Positions 36,714 to 50,999 of a stretch of 64,000 bases of DNA are shown in pieces. Within the stretch, counting starts at the first letter, position 1. Each line of letters begins with the position of its first letter. Origin of the DNA: Staphylococcus taiwanensis (GTDB lineage: Bacteria > Bacillota > Bacilli > Staphylococcales > Staphylococcaceae); contig CP058667.1 of the NCBI GenBank assembly GCA_020544305.1, positions 930,001 through 994,000 of the forward strand. Reading direction: 5' to 3'. The position numbers were made by a program, and so were the translations under genes. The notes beneath the pieces were generated by a model. That model had not been told where the DNA came from. It worked only from the letters and a program-made list of their open reading frames with translations, and did no database searches.

Positions 36714-37161
36714 ATCAGATTTACAATTATTAGTCGAGAAGTTATCACTTCAATATTTTAATAGAGCTTTTAAGCATGAAGCATACTTCAATAACAGATT
36801 AAGAACAACAGGTGGTCGCTACATGCTTGAATCACATAATATCGAAATAAATCCTAAGCAATATGAACAATACGGTAATGAGGCGTTGATAAACATTATT
36901 AAACATGAATTATGCCATTATCATTTACATATTCTAGGAAAAGGATATAAACATAAAGACAGAGAATTTAAAGCTTTAAGTAAACAAGTCAATGCACCAA
37001 GATTTTGTTCAGCAATTGAAACATATGAGCAAAGAGCAAATTATAAATATAGATGCACTTACTGTGGCCATAATTATATTAGAATTAGAAAAGTAGATAC
37101 TAAGAAAATGAGATGTGGTAAATGTGGTGGGAAATTAAAACTCATTAAGCATTTAAAATAA
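36706..37161 (+). CDS. SprT-like zinc metalloprotease-fold protein
   Basis: A 151-residue SprT-family protein (YdcK-like in bacilli). The zinc motif HELCH (67-71) is intact, and a C-terminal zinc ribbon has CTYC (117-120) and CGKC (137-140). Cellular substrate is unknown; eukaryotic Spartan relatives act on DNA-protein crosslinks, but that cannot be assumed here. It is translationally coupled to tex and followed by a terminator and the rRNA promoters. Confidence 0.92.
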   Translation: MNKSDLQLLVEKLSLQYFNRAFKHEAYFNNRLRTTGGRYMLESHNIEINPKQYEQYGNEALINIIKHELCHYHLHILGKGYKHKDREFKALSKQVNAPRFCSAIETYEQRANYKYRCTYCGHNYIRIRKVDTKKMRCGKCGGKLKLIKHLK

Positions 37162-37240
37162 CCATATTTTAATGATTATTAATTACAATACAAAATTTCA
37201 ATAATGAAGGGAAACATATCTTTTAAAGATAACCCTTATA

Positions 37241-37281
37241 TGAGTGACTAGATTATCTTAGAATAGTTTAGTCACTTTTTC
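37241..37281 (+). terminator. Terminator after sprT
   Basis: AGTGACTA (37243-37250) pairs with TAGTCACT (37269-37276), followed by TTTTC; it ends just ahead of rrn promoter P1. Confidence 0.75.
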
Positions 37282-37291
37282 ATTAAAGTTG

Positions 37292-37320
37292 TTGACTTTA
37301 ATAAATAAAGCGTGTATTAT
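37292..37320 (+). promoter_or_regulatory. rRNA operon promoter P1
   Basis: TTGACT (37292-37297), 17-base spacer, TATTAT (37315-37320). A second near-identical promoter follows 104 bases later. Confidence 0.85.
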
Positions 37321-37395
37321 AAATATCGTTGCGTTAAGAAACGAACTTAAACATTAAAAATTAGTAAATTAAATTTAAATAATGTTAAAAAGTTA

Positions 37396-37424
37396 TTGAC
37401 TTTTGATTACAAAACATTTACAAT
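37396..37424 (+). promoter_or_regulatory. rRNA operon promoter P2
   Basis: TTGACT (37396-37401), 17-base spacer, TACAAT (37419-37424), about 45 bases before tRNA-Leu. Tandem promoters with the same -35 are typical of rrn operons. Confidence 0.85.
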
Positions 37425-37469
37425 TATTAATGTTCTCGATAGTTAATTATTAATTATTGCGTTTTGCCA

Positions 37470-37555
<86 letters not shown>

Positions 37556-37576
37556 AATCATCTACTAATAAAATTT

Positions 37577-37650
37577 GCGGGTGTAGTTTAATGGCAAAAC
37601 CTCAGCCTTCCAAGCTGATGTTGTGGGTTCGATTCCCATCACCCGCTCCA
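37577..37650 (+). tRNA. tRNA-Gly (anticodon UCC)
   Basis: 74 bases with encoded CCA. Acceptor GCGGGTG/CACCCGC, anticodon stem TCAGC/GCTGA with loop CTTCCAA (anticodon TCC), T loop TTCGATTC. Lies 21 bases after tRNA-Leu and before 16S rRNA. Confidence 0.97.
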
Positions 37651-37661
37651 TTATAAATGAA

Positions 37662-37693
37662 CATTGAAAACTGAATGACAATATGTCAACGTT
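37662..37693 (+). other. 5' arm of the 16S rRNA processing stem
   Basis: CATTGAAAACTGAATG-ACAATATGTC-AACGTT is complementary, with one or two bulges, to 39353-39382 downstream of 16S. The pair would form the RNase III stem that releases pre-16S. Confidence 0.8.
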
Positions 37694-37761
37694 AATTCCA
37701 AACAGTAACTTAAATGTTACAAACATTATTTAGTATTATGAGCTAATCAAACATCATAAAT

Positions 37762-42573
<4,812 letters not shown>

Positions 42574-42603
42574 TTTATTTCAACGTTTTGCGAAGCAAAA
42601 TCG

Positions 42604-42629
42604 TTTACTTACTATCTAGTTTTGAATGT
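42604..42629 (+). other. 3' arm of the 23S rRNA processing stem
   Basis: TTTACTTACTATCTAGTTTTGAATGT is complementary to 39476-39503 (ACATTGAAAACTAGATAAGTAAGTAAA) with small bulges, forming the RNase III stem around 23S. Confidence 0.8.
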
Positions 42630-42644
42630 ATAATCATTCTCTTG

Positions 42645-42759
42645 TCTGGTGACAATGGCAAGGAGGTCACACCTGTTCCCATGCCGAACACAGAAGTTAA
42701 GCTCCTTAGCGCCGATGGTAGTTGGACTAACGTTCCGCTAGAGTAGGACGTTGCCAGGC
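42645..42759 (+). rRNA. rrf: 5S ribosomal RNA
   Basis: 115 bases from TCTGGTGACAATGGC to GTTGCCAGGC with the conserved CACACCTGTTCCCATGCCGA segment; ends pair as helix I (CTGGTGAC/GTTGCCAG). It is followed directly by the first unit of the tandem tail repeat. Confidence 0.97.
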
Positions 42760-42792
42760 AAACAAATCGTATGGATGCGATGAGCCGATATT

Positions 42793-42815
42793 GAGACCGT
42801 AAGGTCTCTTTTTTT
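42793..42815 (+). terminator. rrn terminator, copy 1
   Basis: GAGACC and GGTCTC pair around GTAA, followed by TTTTTTT. Located 34 bases after the 5S end. The identical hairpin recurs at 43126 and 43460. Confidence 0.93.
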
Positions 42816-42905
42816 ATGTCTGAAAATAAGCGCCGTAGGCGAGAAAAGCAACAAATTCAGCAAAAACAATATAATCTTCGAAGAGAAATTGAAAGTGTCT
42901 ATTAA
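42816..42905 (+). other. Short basic reading frame, copy 1 (29 codons)
   Basis: ATG 42816 to TAA 42905, beginning MSENKRRRREKQQIQQKQY, very rich in Arg, Lys and Gln. It starts at the end of the terminator T run and has no proper SD (only AAGG inside the hairpin), so translation is doubtful. It is listed because the frame is kept in all three repeat units. Confidence 0.3.
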
Positions 42906-43037
42906 GCTTTGCGAAGAGAAAGCGTTTGAAGCTAATGAATTAAGAAAATAACGAAGCGAGTTTAGTGGGGCTAAATGAGCAAGGTATTTTTGAAAATGAA
43001 GCAAGATGCGAACGGTTGACTCAAAGCAAAGGAAGGT

Positions 43038-43092
43038 CCTTAGCGCCGAAGGTAGGAGACTAACGTTCCGCTAGAGTAGGACGTTGCCAGGC
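43038..43092 (+). pseudogene. 5S rRNA 3' fragment, copy 2
   Basis: CCTTAGCGCCGAAGGTAGG...GTTGCCAGGC matches the last 55 or so bases of the intact 5S gene but has GAAGGTAGGAGAC in place of GATGGTAGTTGGAC; the 5' half is absent, so no functional 5S can form. Confidence 0.88.
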
Positions 43093-43125
43093 AAACAAAT
43101 CGTATGGATGCGATGAGCCGATATT

Positions 43126-43148
43126 GAGACCGTAAGGTCTCTTTTTTT
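43126..43148 (+). terminator. rrn terminator, copy 2
   Basis: Exact repeat of the 42793 hairpin and T run. Confidence 0.88.
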
Positions 43149-43238
43149 ATGTCTGAAAATAAGCGCCGTAGGCGAGAAAAGCAACAAATTCAGCAAAAAC
43201 AATATAATCTTCGAAGAGAAATTGAAAGTGTCTATTAA
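43149..43238 (+). other. Short basic reading frame, copy 2 (29 codons)
   Basis: Identical to copy 1, 333 bases later. Same reservations about translation. Confidence 0.3.
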
Positions 43239-43370
43239 GCTTTGCGAAGAGAAAGCGTTTGAAGCTAATGAATTAAGAAAATAACGAAGCGAGTTTAGTG
43301 GGGCTAAATGAGCAAGGTATTTTTGAAAATGAAGCAAGATGCGAACGGTTGACTCAAAGCAAAGGAAGGT

Positions 43371-43426
43371 CCTTAGCGCCGATGGGTAGGAGACTAACGT
43401 TCCGCTAGAGTAGGACGTTGCCAGGC
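43371..43426 (+). pseudogene. 5S rRNA 3' fragment, copy 3
   Basis: As copy 2, but with GATGGGTAGG, one base longer; it differs from both the intact gene and copy 2. Truncated at its 5' end. Confidence 0.88.
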
Positions 43427-43459
43427 AAACAAATCGTATGGATGCGATGAGCCGATATT

Positions 43460-43482
43460 GAGACCGTAAGGTCTCTTTTTTT
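43460..43482 (+). terminator. rrn terminator, copy 3
   Basis: Third identical hairpin GAGACC-GTAA-GGTCTC with T run. Confidence 0.88.
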
Positions 43483-43596
43483 ATGTCTGAAAATAAGCGC
43501 CGTAGGCGAGAAAAGCAACAAATTCAGCAAAAACAATATAAACTTCGGAGAATAGTTGAAAATGTCTATTTGGCTTTGCGAAGAGAAAGCGTTTGA
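43483..43596 (+). other. Short basic reading frame, copy 3 (37 codons)
   Basis: Begins like the other copies (MSENKRRRREKQQIQQKQY) but continues KLRRIVENVYLALRRESV before TGA 43594. At the codon where copies 1 and 2 have TAA this copy has TTG, so it may represent the older, longer form. No convincing SD. Confidence 0.35.
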
Positions 43597-43716
43597 AGCT
43601 AATGAATTAAGAAAATAACGAAGCGAGTTTAGTGAGACTAAAAAAGAATATAAATATTTTAAGTTTTCTTTCGTTAATAATAAATTACTAAATAGTCGTT
43701 TAAATAATTAAAAATT

Positions 43717-43753
43717 AAACTCTACTTTCATCAAAAAAACGAAAGTAGAGTTT
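43717..43753. terminator. Terminator of ilvA (convergent with rrn)
   Basis: AAACTCTACTTTC pairs with GAAAGTAGAGTTT, 13 bp, with an 11-base loop. On the minus strand AATTTTTAATT follows; on the plus strand it could also stop leftover rrn transcription. Confidence 0.8.
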
Positions 43754-43769
43754 AAAATCATTGAAACGT

Positions 43770-45038
43770 TTAAATTAAAAGTGAATATAACATTTTATTT
43801 TCATTTATATAGATATTAGATGGGTCAAAGTCATGAACATTATTTTTTAATTGAGCTAGATCATTATGATTTTTTAATTGAATACCTATGATAACAGTAC
43901 CTGTATTTTGAGAAGTTTTCTTTAAGTATTCAAATTTAGTAATATCATCTTGTGGACCGAGTACTTCGTTTACGAATTCTTTTAAGGCTCCTGGTCGTTG
44001 TGGAAAATTAAGGATAAAATAGTGTTTCATTTCCTCATATAAAAGAGAACGTTCTTCTATTTCTTTCATACGATTAATATCATTATTGCCACCACTAACG
44101 ACACATACCACTGTTTTTCCTTTAATTTGATTGCTATAAAAATCTAAAGCAGCAACACTTAACGCGCCAGCAGGCTCAGCGACAATAGCTTGTTTGGAGT
44201 ACATATCTAAAATGGTTGAACAAACAGCGCCTTCATCAATTTGAATATAATCATCAACATGTTGTTTAGCAATATCAAAAGTAATATCACCTACACGTGC
44301 TACTGATGCGCCATCAACAAACTTGTCAATATGGTCTAGAGTGACGACTTTATTTTGAACAATTACAGATTCATACATGCTACTTGCACCAGCAGGTTCA
44401 ACACCGATAATTTGTGTTTGCGGGCTATATTCATCCATATAAGTGCTGATACCTGAAATGAGACCACCGCCACCAATAGCTGCAAATAGATAATCAAATG
44501 AAATATTATCTTCCTTAGATTGCGTTATGATCTCCTTAGCAAGCGTTCCTTGACCAGCAATAGTATCAGTATTATTAAATGGATCAATAAATGCCATGTC
44601 TTTTTCTTTAGTAAATAATAATGCTTCTTTTAAGCAATCATCAAATGTATCTCCAGTTAACTTAATTTCTACATTATTACCACCAAAGAATTTTACCTGA
44701 TTGACTTTTTGTTGAGGCGTTGTTACCGGCATAAAGATTATTGCTTTTAAATCTAGCGCTTTAGCAGTATAAGCTACTCCTTGAGCATGGTTGCCAGCAC
44801 TTGCACATGTAATACCTTTTTCTTTAGTTACCTCATCTAAAATTGAAATGGCATTATAAGCACCACGTAATTTAAAAGATCGAACCCATTGTAAATCTTC
44901 TCTTTTCAAATAAACTTTACAGTCATATTTTTGAGAAAGATAGTGGTCATATTGTAATGGTGTTTTTTTAACAATATCTTTAATCCGTAAATAAGCTTCG
45001 TCTATATCTTTAGCGTTTATAGTCGTCTTAACTGTCAT
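43770..45038 (-). CDS. ilvA: Threonine dehydratase (biosynthetic)
   Basis: PLP enzyme that deaminates threonine to 2-oxobutanoate, first step to isoleucine. The 422-residue protein has the PLP lysine Lys56 in [10 protein letters not shown], the glycine loop [10 protein letters not shown] (near 187), [10 protein letters not shown] (near 316) and a C-terminal ACT-like regulatory domain (about 335-422). One regulatory subdomain, as in many Firmicutes, is shorter than E. coli IlvA. Last gene of the ilv-leu operon, 6 bases after leuD. Confidence 0.95.
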   Translation of the reverse strand: MTVKTTINAKDIDEAYLRIKDIVKKTPLQYDHYLSQKYDCKVYLKREDLQWVRSFKLRGAYNAISILDEVTKEKGITCASAGNHAQGVAYTAKALDLKAIIFMPVTTPQQKVNQVKFFGGNNVEIKLTGDTFDDCLKEALLFTKEKDMAFIDPFNNTDTIAGQGTLAKEIITQSKEDNISFDYLFAAIGGGGLISGISTYMDEYSPQTQIIGVEPAGASSMYESVIVQNKVVTLDHIDKFVDGASVARVGDITFDIAKQHVDDYIQIDEGAVCSTILDMYSKQAIVAEPAGALSVAALDFYSNQIKGKTVVCVVSGGNNDINRMKEIEERSLLYEEMKHYFILNFPQRPGALKEFVNEVLGPQDDITKFEYLKKTSQNTGTVIIGIQLKNHNDLAQLKNNVHDFDPSNIYINENKMLYSLLI

Positions 45039-45044
45039 AAAATA

Positions 45045-45620
45045 TCAACCCTTATATTGTTTTTCATATTGTTCTATTAAGTCTTCATATTGCAGTGTAA
45101 TTGCAATATCATCTAATCCATTTACGAGTTTATTTTTCCATGTATCATCAATTTTGAAATTAAATGAATGTTCTTTAGTAATCACTTTTTGATTCGGTAA
45201 ATCAATTGTAATTTCTTCTTGTGTAGCTAAATATTGTCGTGTTTTTTCATCAAGAACGATGGGTAACATACCATTTTTTGTACAATTCATATAGAAGATA
45301 TCACTAAATCCGCCAGCAATAATAATATTAAAACCGTAATCTTTTAATGCCCATGCTGCATGTTCACGACTAGACCCACATCCGAAATTATCGCCTGTTA
45401 TTAATATGGAAGCACCTGCATATTCAGGTTTGTTTGGATTAAATTCTGGGTTATCTGAACCATCTGGTAGATATCGCCATTCATCAAAAGCAAAAGGACC
45501 GAAACCACTTTTAGTTATACGTTTCAAATGTGCCTTAGGAATAATTTGATCAGTATCAATATTGTCATTGAATAAAGGGACAATTTTACCGGTGTATGTC
45601 GTAATTGGTTTAATATCCAT
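45045..45620 (-). CDS. leuD: 3-isopropylmalate dehydratase small subunit
   Basis: With LeuC isomerises 2- to 3-isopropylmalate. The 191-residue swivel-domain protein has [15 protein letters not shown] (19-33) and [15 protein letters not shown] (75-89). It starts 2 bases after the leuC stop, consistent with a stoichiometric complex. Confidence 0.96.
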   Translation of the reverse strand: MDIKPITTYTGKIVPLFNDNIDTDQIIPKAHLKRITKSGFGPFAFDEWRYLPDGSDNPEFNPNKPEYAGASILITGDNFGCGSSREHAAWALKDYGFNIIIAGGFSDIFYMNCTKNGMLPIVLDEKTRQYLATQEEITIDLPNQKVITKEHSFNFKIDDTWKNKLVNGLDDIAITLQYEDLIEQYEKQYKG

Positions 45621-45622
45621 TG

Positions 45623-46993
45623 TTATACAACCACCTTTCTGACGTCTACAAATTTTCCATTAATAGCAGCTGCAGCAGCCATAGCAGGGGAAACGAGATG
45701 TGTTCTTGCACCTTTGCCTTGTCTACCTTCAAAGTTACGATTACTTGTAGAAGCACAATGTACGCCTTCAGGAACTTGATCAGGATTCATACCTAAACAC
45801 ATTGAGCAACCTGGTTCTCTCCATTCAAATCCCGCTTCTTTGAATATCGTATCTAAGCCAATCGCTTCAGCTTCTTTTTTGACAGTTCGTGATCCAGGAA
45901 CAACAATTGCTGTTATTTTAGGGTGAACGTGATTTCCTTTTACGATTTTACTTGCTTCAATTAAGTCTGATAATCGTGCATTAGTACATGAACCTAAAAA
46001 GACATAACCTAAATCAATATCTTCTGCTTTTTGACCGGGTGATAGCCCCATATATTTATATGCACGTTCATCATTAATATTTTTTATTTCAGGAAAAGGT
46101 GTATCAAAGCCTACGCCCATTTCGGGATTTGTACCCCAAGTGACTTGAGGCTCTAAATGAGAAACATCTAATTCAATTACTTTATCAAAATAGGCATCAT
46201 CATCAGAATAAAGTTCATGCCATTCTTCAATTGAACGATTAAAGTTTTGAGCATAAGGTCTACCTTTAACATAGTTAAATGTAATATCATCAGGTTGAAT
46301 TAATCCATATTTAGCGCCACCTTCAATAGCCATATTGCAAATCGTCATTCTTGCTTCCATGGATAAAGATTTTATGGTTTCACCAGTAAATTCCAAAGCA
46401 TATCCTGTTCCAAAGTCGACACCATATTTACTAATGAGGTACAAGATAATATCCTTTGCGTATACACCTGTAGGCAATTGACCATTAATATCAATTTTTA
46501 AATTTTTGGGTTTAGTTTGCCATAATGTTTGTGTAGCAAATACATGTTCTACCTCACTAGTTCCAATACCAAACGCGATTGCACCGAAGGCACCATGAGT
46601 AGCTGTATGAGAATCACCACAGACGATTGTTTTTCCCGGTTGCGTAAGCCCTGTTTCTGGTCCAACCATGTGAACAATGCCTTGTTCATCAGACCCCATA
46701 TCAAAAATGTGAACATTAAAATCTTTAGCATTTCTTTGAAGTGTAGTAATTTGTTTATTAGCAATTTCATCTTTAATATTAAAAATATCAATGGTTGGAA
46801 CGTTATGGTCTAATGTGGCGAATGTTAAATCAGGGCGTCTCAATTTACGATTTTGAAGTCTAAGACCTTCAAATGCTTGAGGTGAAGTAACTTCGTGAAT
46901 CAAGTGTAAAACTATATATAATAATTGGGGTTCACCTTCTTTACCTGCTAAAACATGCTTATTCCAAACTTTGTCAAACAATGTTTGTCCCAT
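45623..46993 (-). CDS. leuC: 3-isopropylmalate dehydratase large subunit
   Basis: Aconitase-family [4Fe-4S] enzyme. The 456-residue protein has the cluster cysteines in [12 protein letters not shown] (near 337) and [14 protein letters not shown] (near 394), plus [15 protein letters not shown] (near 124). SD GGGAGG precedes ATG 46993. leuB ends 15 bases upstream. Confidence 0.96.
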   Translation of the reverse strand: MGQTLFDKVWNKHVLAGKEGEPQLLYIVLHLIHEVTSPQAFEGLRLQNRKLRRPDLTFATLDHNVPTIDIFNIKDEIANKQITTLQRNAKDFNVHIFDMGSDEQGIVHMVGPETGLTQPGKTIVCGDSHTATHGAFGAIAFGIGTSEVEHVFATQTLWQTKPKNLKIDINGQLPTGVYAKDIILYLISKYGVDFGTGYALEFTGETIKSLSMEARMTICNMAIEGGAKYGLIQPDDITFNYVKGRPYAQNFNRSIEEWHELYSDDDAYFDKVIELDVSHLEPQVTWGTNPEMGVGFDTPFPEIKNINDERAYKYMGLSPGQKAEDIDLGYVFLGSCTNARLSDLIEASKIVKGNHVHPKITAIVVPGSRTVKKEAEAIGLDTIFKEAGFEWREPGCSMCLGMNPDQVPEGVHCASTSNRNFEGRQGKGARTHLVSPAMAAAAAINGKFVDVRKVVV

Positions 46994-47008
46994 ATACTAA
47001 CGCCTCCC

Positions 47009-48052
47009 TTATTGATATTTTGCTTTCAATAAATTGAATATATCAGTTGTTTTATACTTACCACCTAAATCAATTGTGGTTTTACCTTCTTTAATTAATT
47101 GATAGACATCATGTTCAAGTTCAGTAGCTGCTTTGTCTTGATGTAAACTTTCGCGTAAACACATTACGACAGATAGAACCATACCAAATGGATTAGCAAC
47201 ATTTTGATTAGCTATGTCAGGAGCCGAACCGTGAATTGGTTCGTATAATCTAGGGCCACTTAAACTAAAACTTGCTGAAGGAGAAAGACCTAGTGATCCT
47301 GGAATGACTGATGCTTCATCACTTAAAATATCTCCAAATAAATTTTCAGTTACAATGACATCAAAATCGGATGGACGCGTTATCAAATGCATGCTACAAG
47401 CGTCTACGAGTAAATGTTCAACTTCTACGTCTGGATAGTCTTTACTTACTTCATTAATCGTTTGTCTCCATAGTTTACTTGAGGCAAGTACATTTTCTTT
47501 ATCAACTGAAGTTAATTTATTCTTTCTTTCAGAAGCTAATTTAAAAGCGACTTGGGCTATACGTTTAATTTCATCTTTTGTGTAAGTTAATGAATCCAAT
47601 GCTGCGTTTTCATTGATATTTCTAGGTTCACCAAAATAGATACCACTCGTTAATTCTCTAACAATGATTAAATCGGTACCTGCTACACGTTCTTCTTTTA
47701 AAGGAGAGAAATGACTAGTACCTTCAGTCACTTTAGTAGGGCGTATATTAGCAAATAATCCTAAATGTTTACGTAGTGCTAATAAACCTTGTTCAGGACG
47801 ATTATTGGGATCAGTCCATTTAGGGCCTCCAACTGCACCTAATAAGATAGCATCGGATTGCTTACAAGCATTTAATGTTTCTTCTGGAAGCGGACAACCT
47901 CTTGAATCAATTGCAGCACCGCCAAAATCAAATGTAGATAAAGTATAAGTGAAGTTAAATTTTTTACTAATAAGCTCCAATAGTTCAAGACTGCCACTAA
48001 GTATTTCAGGTCCGATGCCATCACCTGGTAATGCTACAATGTTGTATGTCAT
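47009..48052 (-). CDS. leuB: 3-isopropylmalate dehydrogenase
   Basis: NAD+-dependent oxidative decarboxylation of 3-isopropylmalate in leucine synthesis. The 347-residue protein starts [17 protein letters not shown] and has [13 protein letters not shown] (near 131), [13 protein letters not shown]-type loop ([14 protein letters not shown] near 235) and [14 protein letters not shown] (near 270). Start overlaps the leuA stop by four bases. Confidence 0.96.
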   Translation of the reverse strand: MTYNIVALPGDGIGPEILSGSLELLELISKKFNFTYTLSTFDFGGAAIDSRGCPLPEETLNACKQSDAILLGAVGGPKWTDPNNRPEQGLLALRKHLGLFANIRPTKVTEGTSHFSPLKEERVAGTDLIIVRELTSGIYFGEPRNINENAALDSLTYTKDEIKRIAQVAFKLASERKNKLTSVDKENVLASSKLWRQTINEVSKDYPDVEVEHLLVDACSMHLITRPSDFDVIVTENLFGDILSDEASVIPGSLGLSPSASFSLSGPRLYEPIHGSAPDIANQNVANPFGMVLSVVMCLRESLHQDKAATELEHDVYQLIKEGKTTIDLGGKYKTTDIFNLLKAKYQ

Positions 48053-49584
48053 GCTTTCATACCTTCTTTCATATGCGAATTACTCACGTATTTAGCATGC
48101 GCTTCAACATAAGCTTTGCATGAAGCTTGTAGTATATCGTGATCAATACCAATACCATTTACGGTTTGTCCTTCAATTATCAGTTCTACATGTACTTCAG
48201 CTTGAGCATCAATACCTTCAGTTACAGAATCAATACGATAATCGATAAGGTCGCTTTCTTTTTTGAAAATGCGATCAACAGCATTATAGATTGCTACAAT
48301 AGAACCAGTGCCAATACTTGAATCTTGATAATAATGTCCTTCATTATCTTTAATAACAACAACAGCACTCTGTAAACCATTAGACACATATTGAAGTTGT
48401 AATTTATCGACTTGATAAATTGCATTTTGCTCATGTTCTGAACCTTGAATAAGTGCATGTATATCGCGATCAGTTACTGACTTTTTCTTATCTGCAATAG
48501 CTTTAAATTGCTTGAATAATTCAACTTGTTCTTCTGATTTTATGTCATAACCTAATACTTTTAATTTCTCTGCAAAGGCATGTTTGCCAGAAAGTTTTCC
48601 TAAAGGTAATTCATTTTTACCGATACCTACTAGTTGAGGTGTCATAATTTCATAGGTTTCAGGATTTTTAAGAACACCATCTTGATGTATACCTGACTCA
48701 TGACTAAAGGCATTTTGTCCTACAATTGCTTTGTTTCTAGGGACTCTGATACCGGCAAAACGCGCAATAATATCAGAAGTATTTTTGGTTTCTGTAAGAT
48801 TTAAGCGTGTCTCAATACCATAATGATCACGTCTTACATATAACGCTAATGCAATTTCTTCTAAAGCTGTGTTACCAGCACGTTCGCCAATGCCATTAAC
48901 TGTTCCTTCAATTCGTTTAGCACCATTTTCAATAGCTGCAAGACTGTTTGCAACGGCCATACCTAAATCATCATGACAATGTGCACTATAAATGATTTCA
49001 TCATCGGATTTGACATTCTCTAATAAGGATTTGAAAATTTGGCCATATTCATTCGGATAGCTATAGCCGACAGTATCAGGAATGTTAATAATCCTTGCCC
49101 CTGCGTCAACAGCAGTTTGAACACATTGAACTAAGTAATCTATATCTGTTCTTGATGCATCTTCAGGGGAAAATTGAACAACCTCAAAAAACTGTTTTGC
49201 ATAACTCACATGTTCTTTTATAGCTTCTAAAACTTGAGCTTGGGTCATTTTTAACTTATGTTTCAAATGAATAGGGGATGTTGCTATGAAAACATGTATA
49301 ATTGGTTTAGCGGCTTCTTTAGTAGCTTCATAGACTGCATCTATATCTGATTTTTTACATCGAGCTAAACCACATACAGCTGTGTTAGATAGAGCTTTAG
49401 AAATAGCTTCTACGGACTTAAAGCTACCAATACTTGAGGCAGGGAAGCCAGCTTCAAGTACATCGACTCCCCATTTTTCAAGTTGTTTAGCTATTTTCAA
49501 ACGTTCATCAAATGAAAAATTAACACCAGGTGTTTGTTCGCCATCTCTTAACGTTGTATCAAATATTTGAATATGGCTCTGCAT
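48049..49584 (-). CDS. leuA: 2-isopropylmalate synthase
   Basis: Condenses acetyl-CoA with 2-oxoisovalerate, the committed and leucine-inhibited step. About 511 residues: catalytic TIM barrel with [12 protein letters not shown] (near 9-20), [12 protein letters not shown] (near 199) and a C-terminal regulatory domain from about 380. ATG 49584 has AAGGAG about nine bases upstream; an in-frame TTG three codons earlier is less likely. leuB overlaps its end by four bases. Confidence 0.95.
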   Translation of the reverse strand: MQSHIQIFDTTLRDGEQTPGVNFSFDERLKIAKQLEKWGVDVLEAGFPASSIGSFKSVEAISKALSNTAVCGLARCKKSDIDAVYEATKEAAKPIIHVFIATSPIHLKHKLKMTQAQVLEAIKEHVSYAKQFFEVVQFSPEDASRTDIDYLVQCVQTAVDAGARIINIPDTVGYSYPNEYGQIFKSLLENVKSDDEIIYSAHCHDDLGMAVANSLAAIENGAKRIEGTVNGIGERAGNTALEEIALALYVRRDHYGIETRLNLTETKNTSDIIARFAGIRVPRNKAIVGQNAFSHESGIHQDGVLKNPETYEIMTPQLVGIGKNELPLGKLSGKHAFAEKLKVLGYDIKSEEQVELFKQFKAIADKKKSVTDRDIHALIQGSEHEQNAIYQVDKLQLQYVSNGLQSAVVVIKDNEGHYYQDSSIGTGSIVAIYNAVDRIFKKESDLIDYRIDSVTEGIDAQAEVHVELIIEGQTVNGIGIDHDILQASCKAYVEAHAKYVSNSHMKEGMKA

Positions 49585-49604
49585 TGTTAACAACTCCTTA
49601 TGAC

Positions 49605-50633
<1,029 letters not shown>

Positions 50634-50750
50634 CTATTAAATATTTTGAATATTCCGATAATTATAGATATATATGTAATCTATAAAAGATGATGATAGT
50701 CCTTCCATATTTAATATTTTTTAAAACTAGCGCATCAATTCAAATGAATT

Positions 50751-50999
50751 TTATTGTTCTGACTTAGTTACTTCATTGATTTCAATAACACTAATTTGTT
50801 TTCTTAATTTAGCAATCAATATTTTTAAAATGTCGTCACTTTCAATATTTGCTGTAATTACCATATCTGAAATACCATTTTCAGTTGAAGGTTTTACTGT
50901 TAATTCATTAATATTGTATTGCAATCGGACAAATGCACTTGTTATACGATTTAAGGTACTTACTTGATCAGTTACTTTTAAATGTATGGTGCGTTTCAT
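50751..50999 (-). CDS. ilvN: Acetolactate synthase small (regulatory) subunit
   Basis: ACT-domain protein that binds branched-chain amino acids and controls IlvB. Only 82 residues, a single ACT domain (KVTDQVSTLNRITSAFVRLQYNINEL near 8-33), much shorter than the two-domain IlvH type of about 160, but usual for staphylococci. Overlaps the ilvB stop by four bases. Confidence 0.9.
   Translation of the reverse strand: MKRTIHLKVTDQVSTLNRITSAFVRLQYNINELTVKPSTENGISDMVITANIESDDILKILIAKLRKQISVIEINEVTKSEQ

Larger units (their letters stand above)
42760..43630 (+). repeat. Tandem repeat of the rrn tail, three units of about 333 bp
   Basis: The sequence after 5S is repeated: AACAAATCGTATGGATG occurs at 42761, 43094 and 43428 (periods 333 and 334). 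Each unit holds the terminator GAGACC-GTAA-GGTCTC-T, a short basic reading frame starting in the T run, and (units 1 and 2) a tail that leads into a degenerate 3' half of 5S. Units 1 and 2 look identical; unit 3 diverges after about 100 bases and lacks the tail. The likely origin is unequal recombination or slippage at an rrn end. Confidence 0.92.

Noticed and set aside
42738-43337. Two identical 88-codon minus-strand frames (42738-43004 and 43071-43337)
   Set aside because: They are antisense to the 5S 3' end and the rrn terminator, and the duplication is explained by the tandem repeat. No SD, no protein-like composition.
42760-43630. CRISPR-like array
   Set aside because: Units are 333 bases, contiguous and contain rRNA and terminator sequence; there are no short repeats with unique spacers and no cas genes.
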